A stretch of 21,176 nt of DNA from JAABYT01 sp041581935 (GCA_041581935.1 JBFICP010000022.1:1-21176), one strand, 5' to 3'. Positions 1 through 8,600 are shown, counted from the stretch's first letter. The notes: generated by a model from the sequence alone, not told the origin. Translations and numbers: made by a program.

Positions 1-558
1 GCCTACGACGCGGACTACGGTCCCGGTGGATTCGGCGGCATCACCGAGCTACACGATCTCGACAAGCCCGTGATCGCGGCGGTCAATGGGCTCGCATTCG
101 GCGGCGGCTTCGAGCTGGCGCTCTCCTGCGATCTGGTCGTCGCGGCGGAGCACGCGGAGTTCTGCCTTCCGGAGATCAAGGTCGGCGTGCTCGCAGACGC
201 CGCCACGTTCCGCTTGCCAAAGCGCATGCCGCGCAGCATCGCGCTGGAGTTGCTCATGACGGGTAGGCGCATGGGCGCATCGGAAGCGGCCCGCTGGGGA
301 CTCGTCAACGCGGTCGTGCCATCGGCGATGAAGCGCGCGCGAGAGCTTGCGGCGTTGCTCGCTGGCGGCCCGCCGCTCGCGCTCGCAGCGATCAAGGAGG
401 TCGTTCGCGAAACGGAGACCCTCGGCGTCGAGGCGTGCTATGCATTGATGCGAAGCGGCAGGCTGCGGGCCTTCGAGGCGATGCTCGCTTCCGAGGATGC
501 AAGGGAAGGTCCGCGCGCATTCGCCGAGAAGCGCGATCCCGTCTGGCAGGGCAAGTAG
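1..558 (+). CDS. caiD: Carnitinyl-CoA dehydratase-like crotonase, 5' end cut by window edge
   Basis: This is the C-terminal 185 residues of an enoyl-CoA hydratase/isomerase (crotonase) protein, open in frame from base 1, so about the first 75 residues lie outside the window. The visible part aligns closely, from memory, with E. coli CaiD, which hydrates crotonobetainyl-CoA to carnitinyl-CoA. Shared pieces include the DADYGPGGFGG stretch, the DKPVIAAVNG segment, GGGFELALS and the C-terminal FAEKRDPVWQGK. The two glutamates equivalent to CaiD Glu111 (in GGGFEL) and Glu131 (in LPEIKVG) are both kept, so the enzyme should be active. An EamA transporter starts 5 bases after the stop, suggesting co-transcription. 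Another acyl-CoA hydratase of the same family is possible, because the rest of a carnitine pathway is not visible. Confidence 0.85.
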   Translation, partial: AYDADYGPGGFGGITELHDLDKPVIAAVNGLAFGGGFELALSCDLVVAAEHAEFCLPEIKVGVLADAATFRLPKRMPRSIALELLMTGRRMGASEAARWGLVNAVVPSAMKRARELAALLAGGPPLALAAIKEVVRETETLGVEACYALMRSGRLRAFEAMLASEDAREGPRAFAEKRDPVWQGK

Positions 559-563
559 CGTCG

Positions 564-1505
564 ATGCCGGGCTCGTCGCGGCGCGTTGCCGACGTTTCGG
601 CCGAACGGCGGCGCGCGCCTTACGCCGGCGCCGCATGGATGCTTGCCGGTGCATCCTGCATCGGAATCGTCGACGGTATCGCCAAGTTTCTCGCGCCGAC
701 CTTGAACGGCGTGCAGATCGTCTGGGGTTACGTCGGCGCCTCGTTGATCATTCTCCTGGCGGTGACGCTCGCGAGAGGCGAGACGCCGTTCGCGCTTGCG
801 CGCACCCGACGGCCGTGGCTGCAGATCGCGCGCGGCGCCTCGCTCGTATGCTCGCTCTCGGCGTTGTTCGTGAGTCTTCGCTACCTGCCGCTCGCGGTCG
901 CGACCAGCGTCTCCTTCACCGCGCCCCTCATCATTACTGCGCTTTCCGGGCCCTTGCTCGGCGAGCGGGTCGGCGCGGCCCGCTGGCTGGCAGTGGTCGC
1001 CGGGATGGCCGGGGCGACGCTCGTGATCCGGCCGGGCAGCGACGTGTTTCACTGGGCATCGTTGCTGACCGTTCTCGGTGCGTTCTTCTTTGCTCTTTTC
1101 AACCTCGCCACGCGCAAGCTCGGCGGCTACGACCGCCCATTGACCACCGTGCTCTACACGTTCGTCGTAAGCACCGCGCTCGTGAGCCTCGCCATGCCGT
1201 TCGTGTGGGTGACACCGACGCCGGGGCAGTGGTGGCTCTTCGCCGCGAGCGGTCTGCTCGGATTTGCCGCGCACTTCTCAATCGCGCGATCCCTTGTGCT
1301 TGCCGACGCATCGGCGGTCGCGCCCCTTCACTACGTGCGGTTGCTGTGGGCGATCGGCATAGGCATGGTGGTGTTCGGTCACATTCCCGATGTCTGGACG
1401 TTGGGCGGCGGCGCCTTGATTGTTGCCTCCGGTGTATACGTCACCGGCGTCGGCGCGCGCACTGAAGTCACTCGGGCCGCTCGAGATCCCCGATCAGGGC
1501 CTTGA
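564..1505 (+). CDS. EamA/DMT-family transporter
   Basis: This 313-residue inner-membrane protein has the drug/metabolite transporter pattern of ten hydrophobic helices in two EamA repeats. The second repeat ends with the usual glycine-rich last helix (GGGALIVASGVYV). The ATG at 564 is chosen because it follows the crotonase stop by 5 bases and gives a normal family length. The open frame runs further upstream only inside the crotonase gene. The substrate cannot be read from sequence; members export amino acids, nucleosides, S-adenosylmethionine or other small molecules. The neighbouring caiD-like gene hints at a quaternary amine or acyl-carnitine-related role, but that is inference. The last 38 bases overlap the end of the convergent E2 gene. 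Confidence 0.85.
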   Translation: MPGSSRRVADVSAERRRAPYAGAAWMLAGASCIGIVDGIAKFLAPTLNGVQIVWGYVGASLIILLAVTLARGETPFALARTRRPWLQIARGASLVCSLSALFVSLRYLPLAVATSVSFTAPLIITALSGPLLGERVGAARWLAVVAGMAGATLVIRPGSDVFHWASLLTVLGAFFFALFNLATRKLGGYDRPLTTVLYTFVVSTALVSLAMPFVWVTPTPGQWWLFAASGLLGFAAHFSIARSLVLADASAVAPLHYVRLLWAIGIGMVVFGHIPDVWTLGGGALIVASGVYVTGVGARTEVTRAARDPRSGP

Positions 1506-2619
1506 GAAAGCGTGCGGCCTCGCCACCGGTGACGGCACGGTGGTCGAAGGTGAGAGACAGCGGAATGACCCGGCGAATTGCCGGGGCCCCCTCGTGGGCG
1601 CGAACCTCGGGGCGCATGCTGCCCGCGCCCAGGATCCCCACCGTCGGTGGCTGGACGATGGGATTCGCGTAGCGCCCGAAGATGCTGCCGAAGTTCGACA
1701 GCGTAAACGTGTAGCCGCGCATCTCTTCGGGCGGAATAGTGCGTGCCCTGACGTCGGCTTTGAGTCGCTCGAGGCCCTCGAGCAAATCGTCGGCGGAGCG
1801 TTCGCCGACGTCGTGCAGCACCGGAACGAACAGGCCTTCCTCGGTATCGACCGCAATCCCGAGATGAATTTTCTTCAGCACCCGGCGGCCCACTGAATGA
1901 GTATCGTACCAGGCGTTCAGCGCAGGCTCCGCGCGACAACCTGCAACGATGGCACGAATCAGACGTACCGTGACGTCCTGCTCTGCGCCCCAGTCCTCGA
2001 CGTCCGCGTCCTCGCAGATCACCACCGGCACGACCTCGTTGCTGGCGAGCGTCATGTTGCGGGCCATCGCCCGGCGCGGCCCGCGCAACCGCTCGAGCGG
2101 TCCGAGCTCGGCGAAGATTTTGGCGACGCGCTGCACGTCGGCGGCGGTCACCAGACCGTCGGGACCACTCGGTGTCACCACGGCGAGGTCGACGTCGAGG
2201 CGCTTTGCGAGCGCGCGCACCGCGGGTGTCGCCTTGACGCCGAGTGCCGTTCGCCCGACCGTGCTCGCGCGTTCCTCGATGACCTCGTCGCTCGACTCGA
2301 CCGCGCCGACCACCGTGCCGCGATCGGCACCGGCTGCCGTCTTGCCGGTGGCCGCCGGCTCGTCGCCCTCGGTGAACTCGACCAGCACGCTGCCGACGGC
2401 AACGATGTCGCCGGGCTCGCCGACGAGCTTCGCGACGGTGCCGGCGCGCGGCGACGGGACCTCGACGATGGCCTTGTCGGTCTCCACCGAGACCAGGGCC
2501 TGATCGGCTTTCACGTCGTCACCGGTCGCCACGTGCCACTCGACGATCTCGGCCTCCTGAAGGCCCTCGCCCAAATCGGGGAGCTTGAAATGCTTCGACC
2601 TGGATTTCTTCTCAGCCAT
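1468..2619 (-). CDS. pdhC: Dihydrolipoamide acyltransferase (E2) of a 2-oxoacid (pyruvate-type) dehydrogenase
   Basis: This 383-residue E2 core subunit transfers the acyl group from lipoyl-lysine to CoA. It has one N-terminal lipoyl domain (about residues 10-85, lipoyl lysine K49 in VETDKAIVEV), an Ala/Thr-rich linker, a peripheral-subunit-binding domain (about 129-165, from VKATPAVRALAK) and a catalytic acyltransferase domain (about 178-383). The active-site motif reads DHRAVTGG: His360 is present, but the Asp of the usual HxxxDG motif is Thr364. The ATG at 2619 gives a protein starting MAEKK; a TTG nine bases upstream (2628) would add three residues. It is the last gene of the operon, 18 bases after the E1beta stop. 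The family call is firm. Pyruvate rather than branched-chain 2-oxoacids is inferred from E1alpha. Confidence 0.9.
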   Translation of the reverse strand: MAEKKSRSKHFKLPDLGEGLQEAEIVEWHVATGDDVKADQALVSVETDKAIVEVPSPRAGTVAKLVGEPGDIVAVGSVLVEFTEGDEPAATGKTAAGADRGTVVGAVESSDEVIEERASTVGRTALGVKATPAVRALAKRLDVDLAVVTPSGPDGLVTAADVQRVAKIFAELGPLERLRGPRRAMARNMTLASNEVVPVVICEDADVEDWGAEQDVTVRLIRAIVAGCRAEPALNAWYDTHSVGRRVLKKIHLGIAVDTEEGLFVPVLHDVGERSADDLLEGLERLKADVRARTIPPEEMRGYTFTLSNFGSIFGRYANPIVQPPTVGILGAGSMRPEVRAHEGAPAIRRVIPLSLTFDHRAVTGGEAARFLKALIGDLERPE

Positions 2620-2637
2620 TCCCGTCAAACCCCCGCA

Positions 2638-3618
2638 TCATGCGAACTCGAGCGCTTCGCGCACGGCCTTGACGATGCGCGGCACACTAGGCAGGTAACG
2701 CATCTCGGTGCGCGGCAGCGGCATCACCGTGTCGTAGCCGGTCACCCGCTTGACCGGCGCCATGAGAAACAGCAGCCCCTTTTCGGCGAGCTCCGCGCCG
2801 ATCTCGGCGCCGAGCCCGAGGGTTCGCGCCGCCTCGTGCACCACGACACAGCGCCCGGTCTTCTCCACCGAGGCGAGAATAGTCCCCATGTCCAGGGGCT
2901 TCAGGGTGGCGGCGTCGATGACCTCCGCGCTGACTCCCTGCTCCGCAAGCGCGTCGGCGGCTTCGAGCGTCTCCTGCACCATGGCCCCCCAGGCGATGAG
3001 CGTGACATCGGTGCCCTCGCGCAGCGTGAAGCATACGTCAAGCGGCAGGGCTTCGCCGTCGTCCACCACTTCCTGGCGTGCGAGCCGGTAGATGCGGGTC
3101 GGCTCGAGAAATACCACCGGGTCGGGGTCGCGAATCGACGCCAGCAACAGCCCGTAGGCGCGCGCCGGCGAGGAGGGAATGACCACCCGCAGCCCCGGAA
3201 TGTGAATCAGCAGTGTCTCGGTGCTCTCGGAATGATGCTCCGGGGCGTGTATGCCGCCACCGTGGGGGGTGCGCAACACCATCGGGCAGGTAAGCCGACC
3301 ACGGGTGCGCGTGCGCATCCGCGACGCATGGTTGAGCAGCTGGTCGATGGTGGGATAGATGAAGCCCATGAACTGGATTTCCGCCACCGGCCTGAGACCC
3401 TGGGCGGCCATTCCGACGGCCATGCCTCCGATGAGGGTCTCCGAGAGCGGCGTGTCCATGACGCGGTCGCGTCCGAAACGTTCCTGCAGTCCCACCGTGG
3501 CGCGAAAAACGCCGCCGTTGAGGCCCACGTCCTCGCCGTAAACCACGACGTTCTCGTCTTCGCTCATGGCCCGGGCGAGGGCGAGATTGATGCCTTCGAC
3601 GAGCGTGATCTCAGCCAT
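2638..3618 (-). CDS. pdhB: 2-oxoacid (pyruvate-type) dehydrogenase E1 beta subunit
   Basis: This 326-residue transketolase-like beta subunit pairs with E1alpha to form the thiamine-diphosphate-dependent decarboxylase. It shows the N-terminal pyrimidine-binding domain with VVVYGEDVG and the conserved EIQFMGFIYPTIDQL segment. An HHSESTE segment matches the HHSQSPE-type loop of the family. The C-terminal transketolase domain begins near VTLIAWGAMV and includes the region AATLKPLD. The ATG at 3618 is preferred over the GTG at 3624 because a GAGGAG ribosome-binding site lies 7 bases before the ATG but only one base before the GTG. The start overlaps the E1alpha stop by 8 bases, so the two subunits are probably translationally coupled. 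Confidence 0.93.
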   Translation of the reverse strand: MAEITLVEGINLALARAMSEDENVVVYGEDVGLNGGVFRATVGLQERFGRDRVMDTPLSETLIGGMAVGMAAQGLRPVAEIQFMGFIYPTIDQLLNHASRMRTRTRGRLTCPMVLRTPHGGGIHAPEHHSESTETLLIHIPGLRVVIPSSPARAYGLLLASIRDPDPVVFLEPTRIYRLARQEVVDDGEALPLDVCFTLREGTDVTLIAWGAMVQETLEAADALAEQGVSAEVIDAATLKPLDMGTILASVEKTGRCVVVHEAARTLGLGAEIGAELAEKGLLFLMAPVKRVTGYDTVMPLPRTEMRYLPSVPRIVKAVREALEFA

Positions 3619-4705
3619 CTGCACGCTCCTCGGCCGCCTCGGCCGCGTCGGCGATAGCGGCGTCGCGCTGCGCGACGAGCTGCGACGGCAGCGACTCGAA
3701 CAGATAGTCGAACATCGCCTCGGGGCCGAGCATCTCGCTCGCCTGGTAGGTGTTCACAGCCGCCTCCACCTCTTCCGCGCACTCTTCCTGGAGGCGCTTT
3801 TCGTCGTCATCGGTCCACTGGCCCTGTGACTCGAGATAGGCGCGCGTTCGCTTCAGCGGATCGCGTTGACGCATCGCCTCGACCTCGTCTTCGCTGCGAT
3901 AACGGGCGGCGCTGTCGGCCGTCGTATGGTCGTGCAGCCGGTAGGTGAGCGCCTCGATGAGCGTCGGGCCATCACCGCTGCGCGCCCTCTCGAAAGCGCG
4001 CTCGATGGCCCAGCGCACGGCAAAGACGTCGTTACCGTCGACCTGCAGTCCCTCGAAGCCCGCAGCGATGGATTTCTGAGCCAGCGTCTCCGCGGCGCTC
4101 TGCGCGCTTCGCGGCACCGATATCGCCCACTGGTTGTTGTTCACCAAGAACACTACGGGCAGTTTCCAGACCCCTGCGATATTCATGGCCTCGTAAAAGT
4201 CACCGCGCGACGTGGCGCCATCGCCGAGCATGCACACCGCGACTCTCGGCTGCTTGCGAATCTTGAACGCGTATGCGGCTCCGACCGCGTGGCAACACTG
4301 AGTGCCGATCGGAACGCAGATGGGAAAATCCTCCCGGCATTTCTCGAAGTCGCTGCCGCGCTCGTCGCCGCCCCAGTAGATCAGCAGATCGCTCATAGCC
4401 ACACCACGGGCGAACTGCGCCGCCTGCTCTCTGTAAGTCGGTGCCAAAACGTCGTCGGCGCGCATTGCCGTGCCCACAGCCGTTCCAATCGCCTCCTGGC
4501 CGAGCGATGACGCGTATGTGCCGAGCTGACCGGTGCGCTGAAGTGAAATCGCTTTCGCGTCGAAGGCGCGCGTAAGCACCATCAGGCGATAAAGCGGAAC
4601 GAGAGACTGCGGATCGGAAAGTGAATCCGGTAAGCTGCCGACAAGCTGCCCGGTCTCATCCAGTATTCTGGTGAATTCGACTTCGAACTGCGCAACAGTG
4701 GTCAT
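3611..4705 (-). CDS. pdhA: Pyruvate dehydrogenase-type E1 alpha subunit
   Basis: This 364-residue E1alpha subunit decarboxylates the 2-oxoacid and reductively acylates E2. The thiamine-diphosphate motif runs from GDG (161-163) to NN (189-190). The phosphorylation-loop-like RLHDHTTADS region with its conserved His is present. The segments LTRAFDAKAISLQRTGQLGT and YWGGDERGSDF resemble, from memory, the PdhA class found in alpha2beta2 pyruvate dehydrogenases. Branched-chain 2-oxoacids remain possible substrates. The ATG has a GAGGAG ribosome-binding site 6 bases upstream, and the length fits the family. It is the first gene of a three-gene operon with no lipoamide dehydrogenase, so E3 must be encoded elsewhere. 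Confidence 0.93.
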   Translation of the reverse strand: MTTVAQFEVEFTRILDETGQLVGSLPDSLSDPQSLVPLYRLMVLTRAFDAKAISLQRTGQLGTYASSLGQEAIGTAVGTAMRADDVLAPTYREQAAQFARGVAMSDLLIYWGGDERGSDFEKCREDFPICVPIGTQCCHAVGAAYAFKIRKQPRVAVCMLGDGATSRGDFYEAMNIAGVWKLPVVFLVNNNQWAISVPRSAQSAAETLAQKSIAAGFEGLQVDGNDVFAVRWAIERAFERARSGDGPTLIEALTYRLHDHTTADSAARYRSEDEVEAMRQRDPLKRTRAYLESQGQWTDDDEKRLQEECAEEVEAAVNTYQASEMLGPEAMFDYLFESLPSQLVAQRDAAIADAAEAAEERADG

Positions 4706-4756
4706 CTCGGCTCCTCGCTTGCGGGCGCTGCCGGTTCAAACCCTCACCCACAAATG

Positions 4757-4762
4757 ATTGTA
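4757..4762 (-). promoter_or_regulatory. Candidate -10 element for the pdhABC operon
   Basis: On the minus strand the 136-base gap upstream of E1alpha contains TACAAT, a good sigma-70 -10 box, in a short A/T-rich patch. It lies 52 bases before the start codon. No clear -35 hexamer stands at 16-18 bases; the nearest candidate (TTCGCC) is 19 bases away. An activator-dependent promoter is therefore possible. Confidence 0.35.
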
Positions 4763-4841
4763 GTTTGTTTTCTCAGGACGGGGCGAACGAGCGGAGAATC
4801 AACCCGGACACTGTCCACTGGGGCTGCGCATGGCGAGTCAA

Positions 4842-5402
4842 TCACTGGCGAACCGCATCCGGGCAGTGCGGCTCGAGCATGAAACGCTCGCCCGGGTCGA
4901 CGAGGAAATCTCCGTTGAGAAAACTGCGCCCTATCAGCATCTTGTAACTGAGTCCACCTCGATCGACGATATTGACCTCGACCTTTTTAAATACGCTTCC
5001 GAGGCAGATACCGAGCAACAGCACATCGCGCTCCTCGACGACACCTCCATGACGACGGATTCGTGCGGTGCGCAGCACCGGACGCTCGATGACGGCGCTG
5101 CGGTTCGCGCTGTCCGTCAACGAGAAACGCACCCATGTTTTTGCACCTCGCAGGAATGTTTGGATCGAGCTGGCGCTGAGAGAAGAGTGATCCGCGCCCG
5201 TGTCGATTTTGGCCTGCAGACCGAGCCCCTCGGGAAAGATTTGCACGTTCTCTACATGGCCGACAATCGACTTTTCCCCCTCATCAGCCGAAAGAAATGG
5301 TGAGGCGATGACAAGCATCAGGAGATGAGCAGCCAGCGTGCATCGATCTCGGCGAGGGTCACAAAGTTTCATGGGACTCATTTTAGGCCGCGGTTGCGCC
5401 AT
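4842..5402 (-). CDS. Exported retropepsin-like aspartic protease (PF05618 / RimB-like family)
   Basis: This 186-residue protein has a hydrophobic signal segment (about residues 22-38, LAAHLLMLVIASPFL) and a probable cleavage near LSA/DEG. A compact single-domain retropepsin-like fold follows. The catalytic DTGA motif is present (KIDTGADHSSL, Asp67). The C-terminal MLIGRSFLNGDFLVDP stretch is characteristic of the family long labelled ATP-dependent zinc protease. Relatives are commonly found beside RimK-like ATP-grasp peptide ligases and are thought to process the added residues. Here the partner is the divergent ATP-grasp ligase 125 bases away. Its exported location contrasts with that cytosolic enzyme. 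Alternative ATG codons at 5381 and 5372 also leave a usable signal peptide. None of the starts has a strong ribosome-binding site, so the N-terminus is uncertain. Confidence 0.8.
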   Translation of the reverse strand: MAQPRPKMSPMKLCDPRRDRCTLAAHLLMLVIASPFLSADEGEKSIVGHVENVQIFPEGLGLQAKIDTGADHSSLSASSIQTFLRGAKTWVRFSLTDSANRSAVIERPVLRTARIRRHGGVVEERDVLLLGICLGSVFKKVEVNIVDRGGLSYKMLIGRSFLNGDFLVDPGERFMLEPHCPDAVRQ

Positions 5403-5527
5403 TCACATGACGAGAGTCCAAGCGACGGGTAGGCTTTGAGCGCGGTGCCGACAGTCGACATGCATCCGCGCCGGAATGGTGGTTTACTGCAATTGGTTTC
5501 ACCGTTGAATCTCGGAGGTCGTGCGAT

Positions 5528-6541
5528 ATGACGCAACGGGTGGTTACCGTGCTGCTTGGAGATCCACGTCTGCCCGACCGAAGCAAGCCCGGTGGCCGTT
5601 ACACGGCCGACGACATTGATCAGATCGAGCGGCTGAAGTCGGCTCTGGCCGAGATTTCGAAATACCGATTCGAATACCGTGACGATCATACGCGACTGCT
5701 CGACGATCTGCGTAGGCAACCGCCTGAGTTCGTGCTCAATTTCTGTGATACGGGATTTCGAAACGACGCCGGACTCGAGCTTCACCTGCCTTCCTACCTG
5801 GAGATGCTGGGTATTCCATACAGCGGCGCGGGGCCCGTGCCGCTCGGACTGTGTTATGACAAGGCGCTCGTGCGCGCCCTGGCACAATCGCTCGACATTC
5901 CCGTGCCTCTTGAGCGTTTCCTGCGCCCCGGCGAGGCGCTTACGGACATGCTTTTTCCGGCATTCATCAAGCCCAATCGCGGAGACGGCAGCGTCGGGAT
6001 AACCGGCGAAAGCCTGGTCAACGATCTCGATGAAGCGCAAACATGCATCGAGCACCTTCGTGCCGCGCTGCCCGGTGAGAATCTCATCGTCCAGGAGTTT
6101 CTTGCCGGCGATGAATACGGAGTGGGCATCGTCGGAAACCCCGGACAGAAATTCACCGTGTTGCCGGTGCTGGAAGTCGACTACAGTGCGCTCGATCCTT
6201 CACTGCCGCGCTTGCTCGACTATTCGTCCAAAACCGATCCCGAGTCGCCCTACTGGACCGATATCCGGTTTCGTGAGGCGCGCCTCGATTCAGCCGTGCG
6301 CGAGAACATTCGTCACTGGTGTCAGGCATTGTTCGCACGTCTGGGGTTGCGGGACTATGCGCGCTTCGACTTTCGCACCGACGCCGATGGTGCAATCAAG
6401 CTGATGGAGATAAATCCCAATCCCGCCTGGTGCTGGGACGGTAAGCTCGCACACATGGCCGGGCTTATGGGCGAGCGGCACAGTGGGCTCTTGCGCCTCA
6501 TCCTAGAGGCCGCCCGCCGGCGTTGCTTCGGCGACGCCTGA
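5528..6541 (+). CDS. ATP-grasp ligase, D-Ala-D-Ala ligase-like
   Basis: This 337-residue cytosolic ATP-grasp enzyme forms an amide or peptide bond through an acyl-phosphate. The N-terminal Rossmann-like domain is followed by PYSGAGPVPLGLCYDKALVR, which resembles the D-Ala-D-Ala ligase signature. Next come an ATP-binding lysine (K148, FIKPN), a glycine-rich loop (GDGSVG, 152-157) and IVQEFLAGDEYGV. The metal-binding residues Asp281 (ARFDFR) and Glu294/Asn296 (MEINPNP) are present. A GGAGG ribosome-binding site lies 9 bases before the ATG. The N-terminus lacks the usual D-Ala ligase opening, and the gene is not in a cell-wall (mur/fts) cluster. I therefore take it as a ligase of unknown substrate rather than Ddl. 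It is divergent from the retropepsin gene and converges on the CocE hydrolase gene 13 bases away. Confidence 0.85.
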   Translation: MTQRVVTVLLGDPRLPDRSKPGGRYTADDIDQIERLKSALAEISKYRFEYRDDHTRLLDDLRRQPPEFVLNFCDTGFRNDAGLELHLPSYLEMLGIPYSGAGPVPLGLCYDKALVRALAQSLDIPVPLERFLRPGEALTDMLFPAFIKPNRGDGSVGITGESLVNDLDEAQTCIEHLRAALPGENLIVQEFLAGDEYGVGIVGNPGQKFTVLPVLEVDYSALDPSLPRLLDYSSKTDPESPYWTDIRFREARLDSAVRENIRHWCQALFARLGLRDYARFDFRTDADGAIKLMEINPNPAWCWDGKLAHMAGLMGERHSGLLRLILEAARRRCFGDA

Positions 6542-6554
6542 ATAACTCCTGCGC

Positions 6555-8600
6555 CTACACGAGATCGCGATCGATCAGCTCGTCCCATTGTCGGGAGAAC
6601 ACCTCCGTTTCCCCCTCATGGGCGGTGAGCCAGGCGCGTACGCGGAATTGATCGCGCGTCGCGGTGAGCTCGGTACGCGCGCTCACCCGGATCTGCCACG
6701 GTCCGCGGCGCAGCATCATCTGCTCGGAAATCTCGGTGCACGCGCTGAGCGGATCCTGCTCGTCTACCCGAAATCGGCGTTTGACGGTGTGCCCCAGGTC
6801 GAGATCGATCTCCTCGATTCTCGCTATGGCGGCCGTGCCGAGATCGCCGCCTTCGCTGATCAGCTGATACACGACCTCGTTGGTGAGCAGATCCCGCTCG
6901 ATGGAGCGCACGAAGCGTGGCGGCACGAGCGGCGTGCGGCTCGAGGTCGAGACCGCCGACTCGGCCGGTGAAAACGCAGGCAGCGATCGGTCGTCCGGAT
7001 CGGGTGGACGAACCGGCAGCTTCAAAACGCTGTCGCGGGTCGCGAGCTCCAGCGTCACCGGCTGCGGCGACGGCCACACCATCGGCCAGTAAGCGGTCGA
7101 CACGGCGAGGCGAATCACGTGCCCGGCCGGGAAGCGGTGCGCGATGGTGTTGAGCTCGACCGTCACCTCCATGTCATCGCCGGCCGTCAACGGCTCGGGA
7201 TGCTCGTGGCTGTTGCGGTGGGTGAGATTGAGAATCCCGTAAGACACGCGCGCCGAAGTGCCATCGGGGGCGACGTCGTTGAGACGCACCGCCAGCATCG
7301 CCACCGCCCGGTCGACGCGCAGCCCGAGCTGCACCTCGGGCGCGCCGAGGATCTCGAGCGCATCGGCAAGCGGGGCCGTGTCGAATACCAGCGATCGACC
7401 GTCGTCGCCGCGCTGATCCAGGGGTGACTCGCCTTCGTTGCCAAAGCCGCACCAGTCACCCCCGGCGAGGCCCGTGGTCTGCGGCGAGCAGATGCCGAGC
7501 GTCGCGGGCGCGCCGGCGGCATCGGCCAGCCCGGCGGCGCCGGTCAGGTGCCACACGCGCCATTCGATGCGCGGACTCGGCCACACGCGCTCGGCGATCC
7601 AGCGTCCTTCGCGTTGCTCGTGAAACGGCTCGGGCGGCGCGTAATCCTGCATCCACGCGCGCAGCATCGGCTCGTCCATCACGCCTGTATCGACGCGCTT
7701 GAGCCAATGATCCCACCAGCGCAGCGCCTCCTGCAGGTAACCGATGGCGGGTCCCGGCACCCCGATGTGGGGAAAGTTGTGCGACCAGGGACCGATGAGA
7801 CCCTTGCGTGGCGCAGCGAGCCCTTCGAGCAGCCGTGGCACCGCGTTCGAGTAGCCGTCGGCCCATCCGCCGATGGCGTACACCGGGCACACGATGCGGG
7901 AAAAATCCTCGCACACGGAACCCTGTTTCCAGTATTCGTCGCGGCGCTGGTGCCGGAGCCAGTGGGCCGGAAACGGATGGTCGCTTTCCAGGCGCTCGAT
8001 CCACATGTCGCGCCAACGCTCCCCGGCCAGCGCCGGATCCGGGGGCAACGCATTGATTCCGAAGAGCACCGTGCCCCAGATTTGATTCTCGTTCAGCAGG
8101 CAGCCACCCATGTAGTGGGCATCGTCGGAGTAGCGATCATCGCTGGCACACAGGGTAATGATTGCCTTGAGCGCCGGAGGCCGGTGCGCGGCGACCTGCA
8201 ACGCATTGAAGCCGCCCCAGGATATGCCCGTCATGCCCACGTTGCCGTCGCACCACGGTTGCTCGGCGAGCCACGCGATCACCTCGATCGCGTCGAGCTG
8301 CTCGCGCGGTAGATACTCGTCTTCGAGAATTCCATCCGAGTCGCCGGATCCGCGTAAATCGACCCGCGCAGCCGCGTATCCGTGGCCCGCGTAGTAACGG
8401 TGCATGGGCTCGTCGCGCAGTCGCATGAAATCGCGCTTGCGATAGGGAATGTACTCGAGGATCGCGGGTACGGGATTCGTTTCCGCATCTTCCGGTAGCC
8501 ACAAGCGGGCTGCCAGCCGGGTGCCATCGGCGAGCGGAATGTAGACGTTTTCGATCTCGCGAATCGACTCGGGAAGCCGGGTGCGCTTGCGGGGCCCCAT
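6555..8600 (-). CDS. CocE/NonD-family alpha/beta hydrolase (X-Pro dipeptidyl-peptidase-like)
   Basis: This 681-residue serine hydrolase belongs to the family that includes cocaine esterase, alpha-amino-acid ester hydrolases and glutaryl-7-ACA acylase. The alpha/beta-hydrolase domain contains the nucleophile elbow GISWGG (Ser127). A likely acid is Asp248 (GGWADGYSN) and a likely base is His274 (GPWSHNFPH). A C-terminal beta-rich jelly-roll (about residues 330-560) and an unusual extra tail of about 110 residues follow. No signal peptide is seen, so it is probably cytosolic. The start is either ATG 8600 or GTG 8606; a GAGG site lies 10 and 4 bases upstream respectively. It follows the ATP-grasp-like gene by about 12 bases. 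The substrate could be a peptide, acylated amine or ester. Confidence 0.9.
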   Translation of the reverse strand: MGPRKRTRLPESIREIENVYIPLADGTRLAARLWLPEDAETNPVPAILEYIPYRKRDFMRLRDEPMHRYYAGHGYAAARVDLRGSGDSDGILEDEYLPREQLDAIEVIAWLAEQPWCDGNVGMTGISWGGFNALQVAAHRPPALKAIITLCASDDRYSDDAHYMGGCLLNENQIWGTVLFGINALPPDPALAGERWRDMWIERLESDHPFPAHWLRHQRRDEYWKQGSVCEDFSRIVCPVYAIGGWADGYSNAVPRLLEGLAAPRKGLIGPWSHNFPHIGVPGPAIGYLQEALRWWDHWLKRVDTGVMDEPMLRAWMQDYAPPEPFHEQREGRWIAERVWPSPRIEWRVWHLTGAAGLADAAGAPATLGICSPQTTGLAGGDWCGFGNEGESPLDQRGDDGRSLVFDTAPLADALEILGAPEVQLGLRVDRAVAMLAVRLNDVAPDGTSARVSYGILNLTHRNSHEHPEPLTAGDDMEVTVELNTIAHRFPAGHVIRLAVSTAYWPMVWPSPQPVTLELATRDSVLKLPVRPPDPDDRSLPAFSPAESAVSTSSRTPLVPPRFVRSIERDLLTNEVVYQLISEGGDLGTAAIARIEEIDLDLGHTVKRRFRVDEQDPLSACTEISEQMMLRRGPWQIRVSARTELTATRDQFRVRAWLTAHEGETEVFSRQWDELIDRDLV

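Noticed and set aside
438..1274. 278-codon minus-strand frame
   Set aside because: It is antisense to the EamA transporter, is rich in Arg, Glu and Gly, and shows no domain.
1897..3657. 586-codon open frame on the plus strand
   Set aside because: It lies wholly antisense to the E1beta and E2 genes, which have clear domains. Long antisense frames are expected in G+C-rich DNA, and the translation is His/Arg-rich with no motif.
3566..5303. Plus-strand frames over E1alpha and the retropepsin gene
   Set aside because: They are antisense shadows of genes with clear catalytic motifs.
7548..8312. 254-codon plus-strand frame
   Set aside because: It is antisense to the CocE hydrolase catalytic domain, whose triad is intact.
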